From assembly GCF_019649055.1 (NCBI RefSeq), contig NW_026570269.1, positions 930,001 to 994,000 on the forward strand: DNA of 64,000 nt, in the 5' to 3' direction. The position numbers and the translations under genes are program-made. Below are positions 38,001 through 49,908 of this stretch, one piece after another; position 1 is the stretch's first letter; the number at the start of each line of letters is the position of its first letter. The notes beneath the pieces were generated by a model that worked only from the letters and a program-made list of their open reading frames with translations, searched no databases and was not told the DNA's origin. Origin of the DNA: Paramacrobiotus metropolitanus. Its lineage: Eukaryota > Tardigrada > Eutardigrada > Parachela > Macrobiotidae.

Positions 38001-41000
38001 AGCCATTGTTTTCGGAGGAAGATTTTCCACATTTTCAGCCAAGGCCGGGAAATGTGCCAGTTAATCAACGCGGACCACAAGACGCCAAACCTGCGCTGGA
38101 AAACCCGAATTATTTCGATAACGAAATGCACCACGTAAACCAAAGACTGAACACTGCTCCCTCCGCTCGACCTTGGGACGTGCATGGTGCTACTGCGATA
38201 TCTGAAGAGAACGGCCATCCGCCATTCGAGCCTGACCATAGAAAATTCGTCGTCTCACCGTCAGACGAACACTGGGCACAGGATCATCCAAGAAACGTTT
38301 TCGTTGGCCACACCTCTCCAGACTATACCAAGAATATTATGGACAACAAATTTCGAGATATCGATCGAGAACCAGGATATCAGAGTCCGGGCATGCAAGC
38401 AGAGTACCCGAATCCAGAGGTGCCCAAAGGGGCTTCAGGACTAGAAGGTCATGGGATGTTACCGGATAAAGGGAATGTGGACAGATTGTATGGAGAAGAT
38501 AACCCAGTACTAAGGAATCCTGATCCGAAATTCCACCCGTATCGTCAACCTTTCAATGAGAAAATTACCTGGACGCAAGCTCCAATAATTAAACCGGTAG
38601 ATTTCGGTGGACATCCATCCATCGTTTCCGCGTTCCAGGGCGATGACAGCGCCGGTTTAACTCATGACCGTCAATCAGGACAAGATCTTGACCGCACGGC
38701 AGACGCTGCGTTTCAAACTGCACCGAACAACCGAGTGAGTCCCCGCGATGATGTGAAAGGTCATAGTGGCCGAGCGAAGCCAAACAATGAAGATGCGATC
38801 GGCAGACACCGAGACGCGACTCCCTCGCAAAAAGCTGATTCGAAAACACCACTCGCCGGCGGAGCGTTCTTCCCTTTGAAATCTTCGAATACGGAAAGAG
38901 CAAAGTCCCGTCGCTCCGAACCTGAGGCAGACCAACGACCAGTCTCTCCCGCATCGGCTGGTGGTGATGCAGCTGCGTATCAGCCGTACGCGTATACCGA
39001 GTACCCAAATCCTCCCCCCGATGCCACGGCTGCATGGGGGAATAAAACGTGGAAAGGTGCTTTACCAGCACTGGCAGCGATGTCGTCCCCTTTTGTAACT
39101 GACCTGTACAAACACAATCCAAATGCGACCTCCATGTCCAGTAAAATGGACATGTCCACACAGTCCTCACAGTCGCTCCAGGAATTAATGCAGTGCTCCA
39201 TGAGCCACAGTTCTACCGTCGGAACTTCCATGATTGGCTACAATTTAATGGTGTCCTTTGTTTTATTTTTGGTAGGTGATAAATTAAATCCATACAAACG
39301 TGTTTCATTTTGAACTTAGTGACGCTTTTAACTTGAGAAATTTATTGCAGATTGGAATGGCTATATTTTATTTTGCAACAAGAGGCGCCAATAAACAAGA
39401 GCGAAAGCAGCTTCTGGAGCGACGCATGAGCACTGGCTCTGAGTAAGTGGACAAAGTAAAGGTCATCTTCCGTAACAGTAGTTCCGTTTCCACTCCTAGC
39501 GATCCGCCATGCTTAATGGTTATAAGTATTAATAAAAAAATTATCCGAATTTGGCTTATTCAGACTAATCATTTCTGTTTGCAGCTGGGTAAAAACATTT
39601 TATTCTCAAAAGATGGTAGAAGAGAAACCAACCGGGGTGACACGAGCTACATCGACAAGAACCAGCTCGGAATCTGCTAGCGATGTTGTCAATGATGCGT
39701 CTTCAGCGGAACTCGGATTTTTCCTTCCCGTCTGTAAGAAACATTCAGTCAACAAGCTAGCAAAGTGAATATTAATCGTTTCAACGTTTGTTCCGCAGTT
39801 TGGTTTTGGAGAACTGAAGAGATGGAGCGACGCTGTGGCAAATCGGCAACTCAGTATCTTCGGTTTTCGGAGTACTTGATTGCCTATGCATCCTTAGTGG
39901 TCATTGCTTCCACGCTTATCATTCTCCCGATCAATCTTCACGGATCCTTGATTACCACCAGGTTGGAGTTTGGCCGGACAACTATTATCAACATTGATCC
40001 GCAGTGAGTTTGATAACCACATCAGAAGCTAGTTGAGTTAAAAGTGTCAAACTATCGCACCTGGATGCTCGAAACTGCTGTAATGTTATTTATGGGGAAA
40101 TTGCAGATCAAATATTTTATGGATCCATGTGATCTTTTCGATCTTTTTGTTTCCGCTGGCGTTATTGTTTGCCACGAGGTTCGTTCAGACGTTTCGCGGG
40201 TACGGTAAACCGGATCGGTCAACAAAGACATTGATGATAACTAACTTGGGAACGCGGTACGCGTCGGAAGACAAAATCCGGAGACATTTCGAGTAAGTTT
40301 GCTAGATCTAACATGTAAGTCTACTCCCTATATTTAGAGTTTGCTTTTGCAGTTCTTATGTACGAGTACCATCTCTATAGCTAAACATGTACAAGTAAAC
40401 GTAAGACGTTTTGTATTAATATTTAGAGGGGCTTTGTGTTTAGGGAGGGTCATCCGGACGTTGAAGTCTCCAAGATTAACCTATCTTATCATACTAATAA
40501 ACTTCACCGGTTGGATAAAGAACTGTAAGTTTTTTAGTTTAACCGGCACATATTGTGCGCACCATATGTCAGGTTTTTATGGGAATTTTCGCTAGCCTAA
40601 CCAATATCGACCGCAAGTATTTATTTAATTTACTACATGAACCTTTTCGAAAGCGTACCAGTTACTGGTGAAAAGAATTGTTGTTTGCTGTTAATACGAT
40701 GCGTTTGATCCAGTAAGCATATTTCTGTTAATTACAGACAACTGTGCATCTCTTGTTCGAAGTACTATGAGAAAACTTTAAGACCGGGGTCGGAGCCGCC
40801 GGTATATTCTAGAGATAACTTGTGCACGCGATGTTGTTGCTGCTGCTGTGACGTTGCGGTAAGAAGCCTCGTCTGGAATAACTCTGCTTTTAAGAACGCT
40901 AATTTTCCATTTTTTCCACAGATTGATGCTGTTGAATATTACAAAAATCGAGCTGCAGAGCTGGAAATACGGATTGAACAACTGATTGATCGACCCAGAC

Positions 41001-43318
41001 TTCCCAACGCAACTTTCTTTGTTACTTTCGAGGAAGAAGAAATGGCAGAAAAGTAAGTGATATGCAGTAATCTTAAGGTGAAAATCCGGTAATTATCGAG
41101 TATTTTTTTTAAAACGCATCATTCAAGTACAGTAATTTGAGAAGGTCACAAACCTGTTTATGCTGACAGAGTCGCAAAACAATATCGTAACCCGATGAAA
41201 GCACTGCACAGTCCACGGACGGAATTCTCCAAGGAATTGCAAACTAAATCGTGGTCTGCTCAGTTTGCACCTTTTCCGGATCTAATAAAATGGTAGCCGG
41301 AACTTACATTAAACTGTTTATACAGAGTGCGCACACAAAAGTGGTAAATTATAATTATGCGTTTCCTTTGATGCCGCTAGGCAAAATTTGGAAACTGGAG
41401 GCTTACATTGGTGGATTAGGGCGATTGTTTTGAACGTTCTCCTGTTCTTGTTTCTCTTTTTCATTACCAGCCCGATCATTATCCTAAATGCTCTTGGCGT
41501 TAGTCAGTGGGCAAAGAATGTAAGTCCTTAATCGAGCCCAGGATTGTTGTAGGATTTTTCATACTTGTTCACTTTTCGCACACATCCACATCTTTTCTCG
41601 GGCATAGTAGTCTCAGTTTGATCAGAATATATAAATAACCCACTTTACTTGTTAGTTAATTGCCGATTGACCGATTCATTAATATTCTTAAAACTACATT
41701 AGCTGACGATGTTTGTGCAGTAAATACCGTATCTTTATCATTTTGTATACTTTTATGAATTTACTAAACGTTTTATTTTGCAGCTCGTTATTTTGAATCA
41801 AGTTATTCCGGGCATCTTAATGGTGGAGCTGGGATTCATTATTGGCGCTCTTATGAAATCTGTGACTATGCAGACCCGCTACCATGACAAGTAAACCATA
41901 TGTATTGTAACTTTGACCATAACCAGTTTGCGACATTTGTATTGTACCAGATACAAGAATAATTAAAGGCTTTCAAAAACATTCTGGAATTTTAGAATTC
42001 GCGAATTTATGGTTGCATTGAAAGGAACCTTCAGCTACACCTTAATTGCGCAGCTTCTTCTGCCAACGTTTGGTCTAACAAGGTAACAAACTTCTCTTAT
42101 TTTTAAAACGATATATACCGAGCAAGCTTAGTGGCATATATTATTTAAATGTTGTATCTGTATTCAATTTGTTCCAAAAGTGAGCTATATTCTACAGAGT
42201 TGTCTGTAAAACAAATATTTTCGTATCAAATTGATACATTGTGCCGTCTGTTTCTAGTGCGAAGGCCCTTTATGACTATTTAAAACAGTCCAGCAGTTCT
42301 TCCGGACAGTTCAACTGGGCGTAAGTGCTTGTATATAAAGTGATTAATAATTTTTGTTCAAATTAAAACAATTCATGTACCCTTCGTTATTTTGCAGTTG
42401 TTTGTTCCTTCCTGATTACGGGATGGTTTTCGTGACCTTTCTTATATTCCAGTCGCTATTCGGCTCCAGCCTGGTTTTTTCCCGAATATTGGAACTGCAA
42501 ATACTGGTGTTGAAGCGATGCAATGCTCGCTCAACGCCGAACGTTGGCTTCTATCCCAACGAAAACAACCATTCACATTTACGGCGGGATACTCTCGAAA
42601 TTTGGTGCTCTTTGCCGTCACGATTGTTTTTGCTTTTGTTTCACCTTACGTTTCGCCATTAGGTACGGCAACACATTAATAATGTCGTCTTTTCTATCGA
42701 AGAAAGAATATTTTTCTTAACGCTCAAGTTCTTGAAATAATTATGTTAGCTGTATTTATTCAGCAACGTATTATGCAGTTTTACATCCTGTGCACTTTAT
42801 AGGATTGTTGGCATTAATGATGAACCATGTCGCGGAACGATACAGCATCTTTTTCATTAACCGGCGCTCCGAAACACCAAATCCCGTCCACCGGAGTGCA
42901 GTTAATATATTTTTATTTTGTGTGCTGCTACAGCTGATCATGATGATATTTTTTACTGCCATCCGTGTCGGAAACGTTGGCACTGGAGTTATGTTACTTG
43001 CCGCCATTGTGTACACAATTGTTCTACTATACATTTCCTGGCGGGAGGAGTTTGGTAAATTTCAAAAAATCCATTCGACAGCCATTGGAAGCAAATTTCT
43101 GGTACACATTGACGAAGACGATGATGAGGTCAGGATTGGTTGTACTCTGTCGATAGCTTGAAATCTGAATAGAGATACGTTTACAGGGCTCATTTGATCC
43201 CATGGCCGAATCACAAGCATACGAAGCTCCCATCCTGCGCCGGTACGAACTATTACGACCTTTAACATCCAAGCGACATTCGTCGTGGCGAGAATCTTCT
43301 CCCCCTTTGCCAGATTAA
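32049..43318 (+). CDS. TMEM63: TMEM63/CSC1-like (OSCA family) channel with giant N-terminal disordered tail
   Basis: Mechanically/osmotically gated cation channel of the OSCA/TMEM63 family. Exons: 32049-32361, 32666-32827, 33127-39271, 39351-39442, 39585-39733, 39799-40003, 40107-40292, 40444-40524, 40738-40858, 40922-41052, 41170-41292, 41381-41519, 41784-41890, 41996-42082, 42258-42320, 42398-42662, 42803-43128, 43187-43318. Channel evidence: EFGRTTIINIDP, the ILPINLHGSL helix, a Cys cluster before DVAIDAVEYY, WWIRAIVLN, FFITSPIIILNALG, CLFLPDYGMVF, FAVTIVFAFVSPYVSPLG, and MMNHVAERYSIFF. The first helix is assembled across the splice at 39271/39351 (MVSFVLFL + IGMAIFYFAT), which ties the 6.1-kb exon to the channel. 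Upstream lie about 2,200 Pro/Asn/His/Gly-rich, low-hydrophobicity residues; in this family the N-terminus faces outside. No signal peptide is evident. Frame breaks occur near 35060-35125 and 42515-42545. Confidence 0.92.
33127..39271 (+). other. Single 6.1-kb exon coding the disordered tail with recurring Y-x-H-[KR] motif
   Basis: The exon codes about 2,050 residues rich in Pro, Asn, Gly, His, Asp, Glu and Lys, with few aliphatics or Cys. A short motif close to D-x-Y-x-H-[KR] recurs along its length: HPYHHK (about 34270), DHYHHR (34947), DDHHHR (35166), DLYRHR (35466), DAYQHK (36174), DHYHHR (36427), DHYRHR (36627), DPYQHK (37036), GTYKHR (37525), DLYKHN (39101). Between motifs the sequence is not alignable by eye, so this is a motif-spaced disordered region rather than a tandem domain. 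The reading frame changes from frame 3 to frame 2 between about 35060 and the TAA at 35124; the motif is present on both sides. Confidence 0.85.
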
Positions 43319-43625
43319 ATTAATGTCTTATTCTTAAATTACGTATATCTTATTCTTATTATTATGTTTTTATTCTTATTACTTATTTTTAAATTTGCCT
43401 AAATATATTCCAGTTCATTGTATTCCAGTGCCAATTTTGCGGGCATATAAAAATATTCTTAAATTTATTCCAATTTCGTGGGCAGTTATCTACTGCACCA
43501 CCTGCATTTTGATGGTAGTTCATCTGCTGTGTAAAATATATTATTAGTGCTACGCGGCACATCGCCGGTAAGTACGATACAAATTAAGTACAATTAATTG
43601 CTTAAATTCGTTGTTACAATACTAA

Positions 43626-44102
43626 AGCCCATGTTATACTTCCACATGACGGCCAATATGTCTAGCATACGCTGTCATATATGTGATCGGCATTCATACT
43701 TTTATGCTGCACATTTTTTATGCTGAACATAAAAGTATGAATCGTTTGCATAAAAAATGTTAACATGAGCGCATGATGCTCGCATGTTGACTATGCTACA
43801 TAAAAAATGTCATAATGAACCTGCTCATTTCGACATATTTTTATGTCAACAATATGCTAGGTAAAAGCTGTCGCCCCATGTAGGTGGCGATATCACCACC
43901 ACGGGCGGTTAACGGTTTGTTAACACATTTCTGACGAGTTGGTTCATACTTCCGTTTCATTTTACTGGTGATAGCATATTGCCATTTAACATACGGCATA
44001 ATCATTTTTGGTTTCGTGTTTTAAATGTTGAATATGATTATGTCGTATGCTGCTTATGACGCGCCATCATTTTGGCCGTCATATGGAAGTATAACATCGG
44101 CT
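43626..44102. mobile_element. MITE with about 30-bp terminal inverted repeats and TAA target duplication
   Basis: The left end AGCCCATGTTATACTTCCAC and the reverse complement of the right end, AGCCGATGTTATACTTCCAT, match over about 30 bp (continuing ATGACGGCCAA). The element is flanked by TAA on both sides (43623-43625 and 44103-44105). The 3-bp TWA-type duplication and termini suggest a PIF/Harbinger-related MITE. The inside has no ORF but contains further hairpins built from CATAAAAA and GACGGC words. It lies 0.3 kb downstream of the TMEM63-like stop codon. Confidence 0.85.
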
Positions 44103-44105
44103 TAA

Positions 44106-45201
44106 GAATTGTGATGTGTCATTTGCTTTGTGACTTGTGAGCATATAGTAATCTAACTGTACTTTTATACTTTACTTTTATACTGACATTCTATTAGGCT
44201 ATCTATTACAACAACAAAAAACATATTACAAGTTGAATTGCAACTTCACACTGTAAGTACAGTACTTGAGAGAATCCAGAGAGATTATGGACACCAATAA
44301 TATTGGTTGCACAACTTGTACTGCCTCGTTGTACAACAGTGAACTATTGGATTGGTACAGTATGCAAATTTTCCCTCAGAATTTAAAAATTATTTAAGTT
44401 TGTGAAATGTATGAATAAATTCTTAAATTAAAAAACTAGATAGCAACTATCCATAAGGACAGCGTGTCTCTACACTCCCTACTCCTGACAGGCCGCCTGC
44501 TGCCATATTCGTAACTTCGTACAAAGTACACGTACTGGCCATGGAGTCTGGAACGACAGCCTTCTGGCAGACCACAGACACAGCCCCACTTACGTACAGT
44601 ACAACCACATGCCAAAACTCACGTGTGGATAACCATTATCAGCTGCCAGCGGGCTTGCTTGCCAGGGTTTACACTATTTTACACACTAGCTAGTGCAGTG
44701 GTAGTTTTTCCAGTTTGTGGCATTTTACATTTTTAATTTTATCTGAAAGATGAGCGCCATTAAGTCCATAACTCGTGAAAATTTTCAAGATCAGCAGTTT
44801 AGTTAGTTGTCAGTATTATCTTGCTGTCGAAAGAAAGTGCCTGTTATGATTGATGGCACGGTTTTGTTATCGTCTATTACGATTCTAAACTTTCACTACG
44901 AAGTACGGTGCTAGCTTGTGGCCCTTTGGGTACGGGTGTGCGATTTGCTGATTTTCATTTGTTGTTACTGTAATGACCGTCTAATTGTAGCCATGTGCTG
45001 ATTATTCATCAGTGACAATTACACCACACTTGCAAAACACGTGCACTGAGAGATTGCCCGCGATTTGGTTTGTGGTGAACGGTGGTGTGAAGAGATTTTG
45101 AGGCAGCCTTTGGTTTGTGTTGCGAATTCGAGCTGGCGATTGCTAATGCTGCAGCTGGCCCATCGAGCCAGAGGGATCGCGGGCACTGTTTTCGCTGGAT
45201 T
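44106..45201. other. 5' flank of UBTD
   Basis: No conserved ORF or repeat is seen. This presumably contains the UBTD promoter and 5' UTR. Confidence 0.4.
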
Positions 45202-48200
45202 ATGGGTGGGTGTATAACATCGCAAAGGGAACGCAGTCCTCAGCCTGTTCGACGAGTAGTCTCAGAATCTCAGTCAGCCAACAACTTCAGCGCAAACTCC
45301 GAAAGTCGGGAAGTCACCAATGGAAGTCGCTATGAAGGAGGTAACTTCAGATTTCGGGAGTAATAATTAATATGTCCCCTCCACAAATATGAACCACTTA
45401 ATCTATCCTGATTTCTTACTGCTTTCATGATTTTCGAAGAAGCATACGCTTTAAGATCAAGGGGGCACTGTTTTCTGCAAATCATGATATCATCAGACAC
45501 CTTTTTGATTTTCGATCTTTTAAATTTTGATGGCCGGAGGTAGCAGATTGCCTTTTCAGGATTTACTGTGCGTAATTGATTTTAACATGTTCGTACTTTA
45601 TTTGACGTAATTGATTTTTCCCGATTTTTTTAATGGTTCATGGATCTGCAATTTTATTTGTGAAATTGTGCATTGTGAATCTATGGTGCTGCGATGCACT
45701 ACATCTGTTCTGATTTCTGATTTTCTGTATGATCATTGTTATGATCTTTCCGGGCATGTAACATGTTGACATTCTTTTATGGCGTACGTGTACATGGTTT
45801 ATCTTATCTTGCAGCTGTAGCTATTGGTAAGAATCAGTCTCTGAAGAAAGAGCGTCTGCGGTGGCGCAGTCAAGTGGCTATGACGGAAGGTCAACTGAAG
45901 CAGAAGCGTGAGATATTTTGGGAAACGGCTCCAGCTTACGAAGGAAAGAAAGAAGTATGGGACGCTCTCCGGGCCGCAGCCCAAGCTGCTGAAAGTAAGC
46001 CTGTTATGCCAGATATTTAGGGTATATGCCTGTGCAGTTTTGAGAAGATTTTCCGCAAAAAAATTAAAACGTGAGTTTGAAAATATGAAAAATATCAGTT
46101 TTTTAAGAAAAGTCCATTTCTGAATGAATAATTGATTTTTTCTCAAACGATTTTTGCTATTTATTTAGCTTTTCCCTGTTCAAAATACTTGCACAAAACG
46201 CTGGATTAAATCGGCATTTTGCTGTTGATGTTTTTCTGTCCTTTTCGTGATCCACTTTCCCTCATGAGTATTTTGTAGGACATTTCGCAATAAATTGAAC
46301 ACGACATGCTAGGAGTTTGATCTTTCGTTATGCGAAATGGCTGAATAGTTGCGGAAGTGCAGTACAGTAATCTTCGGTCTGTTGCAGCCAACGACTGGGC
46401 TCTCGCACAGGCAATTATCGATGGCGTGGGAGTTTCAATACCTTCTGGTGAGCATTCAAGCATGTCTGAACAGGACTAGATCGATGTCACATAAAGGAAC
46501 TGTACCGGTACACAGTGTGTAATTAGCCTTTTCTTTTATTTATCGTGTACTTCCTGTTGAATCAATCGCGCCGCGTTTAGCAGGAACATAACGTCATGCG
46601 TTAAAATCAGTCATGCTGGGATTAAGTGAACATCCATAATGCTGATAGTTTTCTGTTTTCGCGCGTGGCAGTACGGTGCAGCATTTTGTATCTTAATAAC
46701 CTTAATAGCGTTTGGTCTTTTGTAGGTACGCTTTTGGACTGCTATGACGAGTTGGGAACTCGCTACCAGATTCCTCCGTATTGTCTCTCATCTCCGCTTA
46801 ATTTGATATCCGACGCTGATCTCGGCAAAGATGAAAATAAATCCACTCCCGTTAAAACTGGTAAAGAATGCCCTGTATGAGTTTTGGGAATTGCGGAATC
46901 CAGTTCGAAGAATTCTATTTTGTAGGAAAAGATGTGGCTATCAAGCTGCGCTTCTCCGATTCTGATAAAGATGTGAAGTTCCCCGTTAATACGGAAGAAT
47001 CTATTGCGTCGTTGAAGAAACGCGTGCATCAGTCTGTACGGAATGTCGATCCACTCGATCAGCGGTAAGACGTGTACAGAGATATGCCAGTGCACCACAT
47101 CATGATTGCGCAATAAAATTCGTGACGGTGAAGATTTGACGCTGGCCCATAGACACATATGCTATAACTTAAATTTTCAAAAATTCATAACTTTGTTAAT
47201 TTTCGCGTTAATGTTTTGTGAGTATGCTTTAAAAATATAGAATAATATCTACTATTAGGCAAAACGATTTTTTTCTGTTTCCGTCTTAAGGTTTGGCACT
47301 GAGAGCGTGGTTAACATAGCCGCCTACGAAATCTTTAAATCAAATTAAATGACTTCTCCATAGACAGCCATGCTAATTACGTAGGCACATAGTGCGCAAC
47401 CCTAAAATAAAATCGAAAAACATTTGTTATGCCTACTAGTATATATTATTCTGTATTTTAAAGCATATTCAAAAACATTAACGCGAAAATTAACAAAGTT
47501 ATGAATTTTTGAAAATTTGAGTTATAGCATATGTGTCTATGGGCCAGCGTCAAATCTTCACCGTCACGAATTTTATTGCGCAATCATGATGTGGTGCACT
47601 GGCATATCTCTGTACACGTAAGACTACTGCTTGACGCCTTATTCAAGTACTAGTGACACATACATAGCAGAAAACTAATCGATCTAATGTTGCTGGCTTA
47701 TTACATATCGATTACGCAGATAAAGCCATTGGATGCTTTAATGGGAATAACTGTATAAGTGATGACGAACACGATCGTGATATTCAGATTGTTTTGGTGA
47801 AATTTTCTGGGGCATGTTAGCATATCATTTTCTATATCGTTTTCTACTGACAGTTTTACCCGATATGGGATCAGAGTTATAAAAAATATTTGTATCCAAC
47901 AAAAAGTATGGTGTGATATCGGTTATTTTTACCCCTACTTTAAAACAGAAACTTTGAATCAGTAATCGTATTGTTAGTGTGTGGTTGTGCTAGCGTTTAC
48001 GTTCTAATACAGTACATGGCTTTGAATTAAATGGTGGTCTCCTGTTGCACAATTACCGGTAGTTTGGTGCATTTTCGTATCAATACTCTACCTGTAGTTC
48101 TTATTGGAAGTGCCACGATATCAGCAACATGAGATATTGATTTTAATTAAACTCTGTGCTGTTTGCCCTTGAATGTTCAGAGCTGATGTTTGCAAAAAGA

Positions 48201-48414
48201 AACAATATTTTTTCGGGGATGTGGTATGACATAGCCTGGAATTTTCTTGAAAACTGGGATGAATGTTGACTCTGTTTGTTATGTCTTTAGGTGGTTTTTC
48301 GGGGGTAAACTATTACAGGATCGGTCCCGACTGTCAGAGTTTAAAATCCGACCAGGATATGTGATACAAATTATTGTTAAAGCTCCCAAACCAGCCTCTT
48401 CTCCTTTGTCGTGA
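45202..48414 (+). CDS. UBTD2: Ubiquitin domain-containing protein (UBTD1/2 orthologue), complete
   Basis: UBTD proteins bind E2 ubiquitin-conjugating enzymes of the UBE2D group and have been linked to p53/YAP turnover. Exons: 45202-45340, 45815-45994, 46388-46447, 46726-46860, 46926-47064, 48291-48414; all phases close, 258 residues (227-234 in vertebrates). The N-terminus is MGGCITS, with Gly2/Cys4 suited to myristoylation and palmitoylation as in vertebrate MGNC or MGGC forms. The conserved UBTD N-terminal domain spans [38 protein letters not shown], and [22 protein letters not shown]-terminal ubiquitin-like fold follows ([40 protein letters not shown]). The last intron contains a large foldback insertion directly at its donor. 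Confidence 0.95.
47072..47617. mobile_element. 546-bp foldback element in UBTD intron 5, flanked by 7-bp GTAAGAC duplication
   Basis: The left arm begins GTGTACAGAGATATGCCAGT; the right end is its reverse complement. The arms match almost perfectly for about 190 bp and imperfectly further inward, so nearly the whole element is one palindrome. GTAAGAC occurs at 47065-47071 and again at 47618-47624, a 7-bp target duplication. The left copy is the splice donor of exon 5 (CAGCG|GTAAGAC). There is no ORF, so this is non-autonomous. Confidence 0.9.
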
Positions 48415-49908
48415 TATGGTTTTGTTGCGTTTATGCGTTGGCTGCTGTTCGCTTACACGCAGAATCCTTCTGGTAATGCTTGGAAATGGATTTCTTCCAT
48501 TAGTCCTCGATGGTGCTTTCTTTCTAGCAGTTTTCTTGTACAGTAATTCCCCAGTCGTTTTCATTCGTCGTATTATGATATTCGCTTGTGTTCTGTTTTT
48601 GTTTTAATGGTATAAATGTTTTGGAACTGTTTTTGATTTTGAATGCTTAGGTTGTTACTGACTGGAATGTGTTCCGTTTTAAGGTAGCACATATTTATCA
48701 AATGTCTCATCACTTTGAAATTTTATCATGGATCTGTTGTACAATTACAGTTGGTTGGCTTTAAGCTGGCCAGATTTATGGTCAGTGTTGCCGTCGATGT
48801 TAATTTGATTTGTTGATATCTGCAGTAGATATTTCAGTGTCTCGGCTAGGCATTCGTGTGAACTCAAATACGCAGTCATGTATGCTATTAAAAAAATCTC
48901 AATTCGTCGAGTAATGGACGCTGTTTCTGTCCAGCCACTGGGGCCAAGCAAGCCACTCTGGGAAAGTGTACAAAAAGAAAAAAGCATAGTTTCAATAATT
49001 ATACGATAAATTACCACCCTGTAGTAGGGTATGAGTATAAATATTATCTGATGAGCTTAACAATAAAGCGTGCAATATTCGGACAGTGTAAATTGTATAT
49101 CCGATTTTTCATTTTTATACATGTGTGTTCTACGTTTACAGTGGGCGGTGCCGGGGCGCAGTACCGATTCACTTCTTTACTTACCACGAGGAGCGCGACG
49201 TGACGATGTTACGTTATATATTTTACTTTTACAAGTAAGTACTTGAAGTAGAGATATTTCGTTTTTGTGTTCAAATTCTTTAAGTGATTTGCAGCTAATT
49301 AACACACTCAATGCGTGTAGCGCACTGTTATTACATACTCGTACTTGTTCGGAGCCGCGATAATACCATCAACTGCGAGTAGCCATCAATTATTTCAAAA
49401 ACAGAAACCGAATTCGTTTGGAGTAATACAATGTGGACAAGTGAAGTGCTATAGAAATTTACGAACATACCGTACATACTGCTCGCTATTGTTGTCAATC
49501 CCGGTGTGCAACTGTAATTTATACCTAATACGGCTTATTATTGTGTAGCAACACCGCATATTTCTCGTGGTCATACGTAATTACGTGAGTGGTCGATGAA
49601 AACTTCTTCAAAAAATTTTTTGACACTGGCGCCAGTGTCTGTGTAAACAAAGAAAACGAGTGCCACATGTTTGACATAGTTATAATTTGTCATGATGCTG
49701 ATAGTGAATTCGAAGGTACTGCTGCGGTTTGATGTCCGTCACGTTGACATGACGTTCCCGTACAAAATCTGTAGAATCAAGTTTTTTTTACAGCAAAAGC
49801 TGCTCCGCTAATATTAAATTTCACTTTGAGAGGCAACGTAGCTCTTTTATTTTGCGCTTTTTATATGAGTGGTGAGTACTTCTTCCTTATTGAAAACCAA
49901 TCGTTAGA
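48415..49908. other. Region between UBTD and the small secreted gene
   Basis: No gene is recognised. A possible exon at about 49141-49235 (acceptor TTTACAG, donor CAAGTAAGT) could encode a short stretch, but no partner exon was found. A perfect 18-bp palindrome, GACACTGGCGCCAGTGTC, lies at 49622-49639. Confidence 0.35.

Noticed and set aside
38589-39170. 193-codon reverse ORF over the TMEM63 tail
   Set aside because: Shadow of the low-complexity tail frame; no domain.
49141-49235. Possible isolated exon with acceptor and donor
   Set aside because: No partner exon or family could be identified in any of the three frames.
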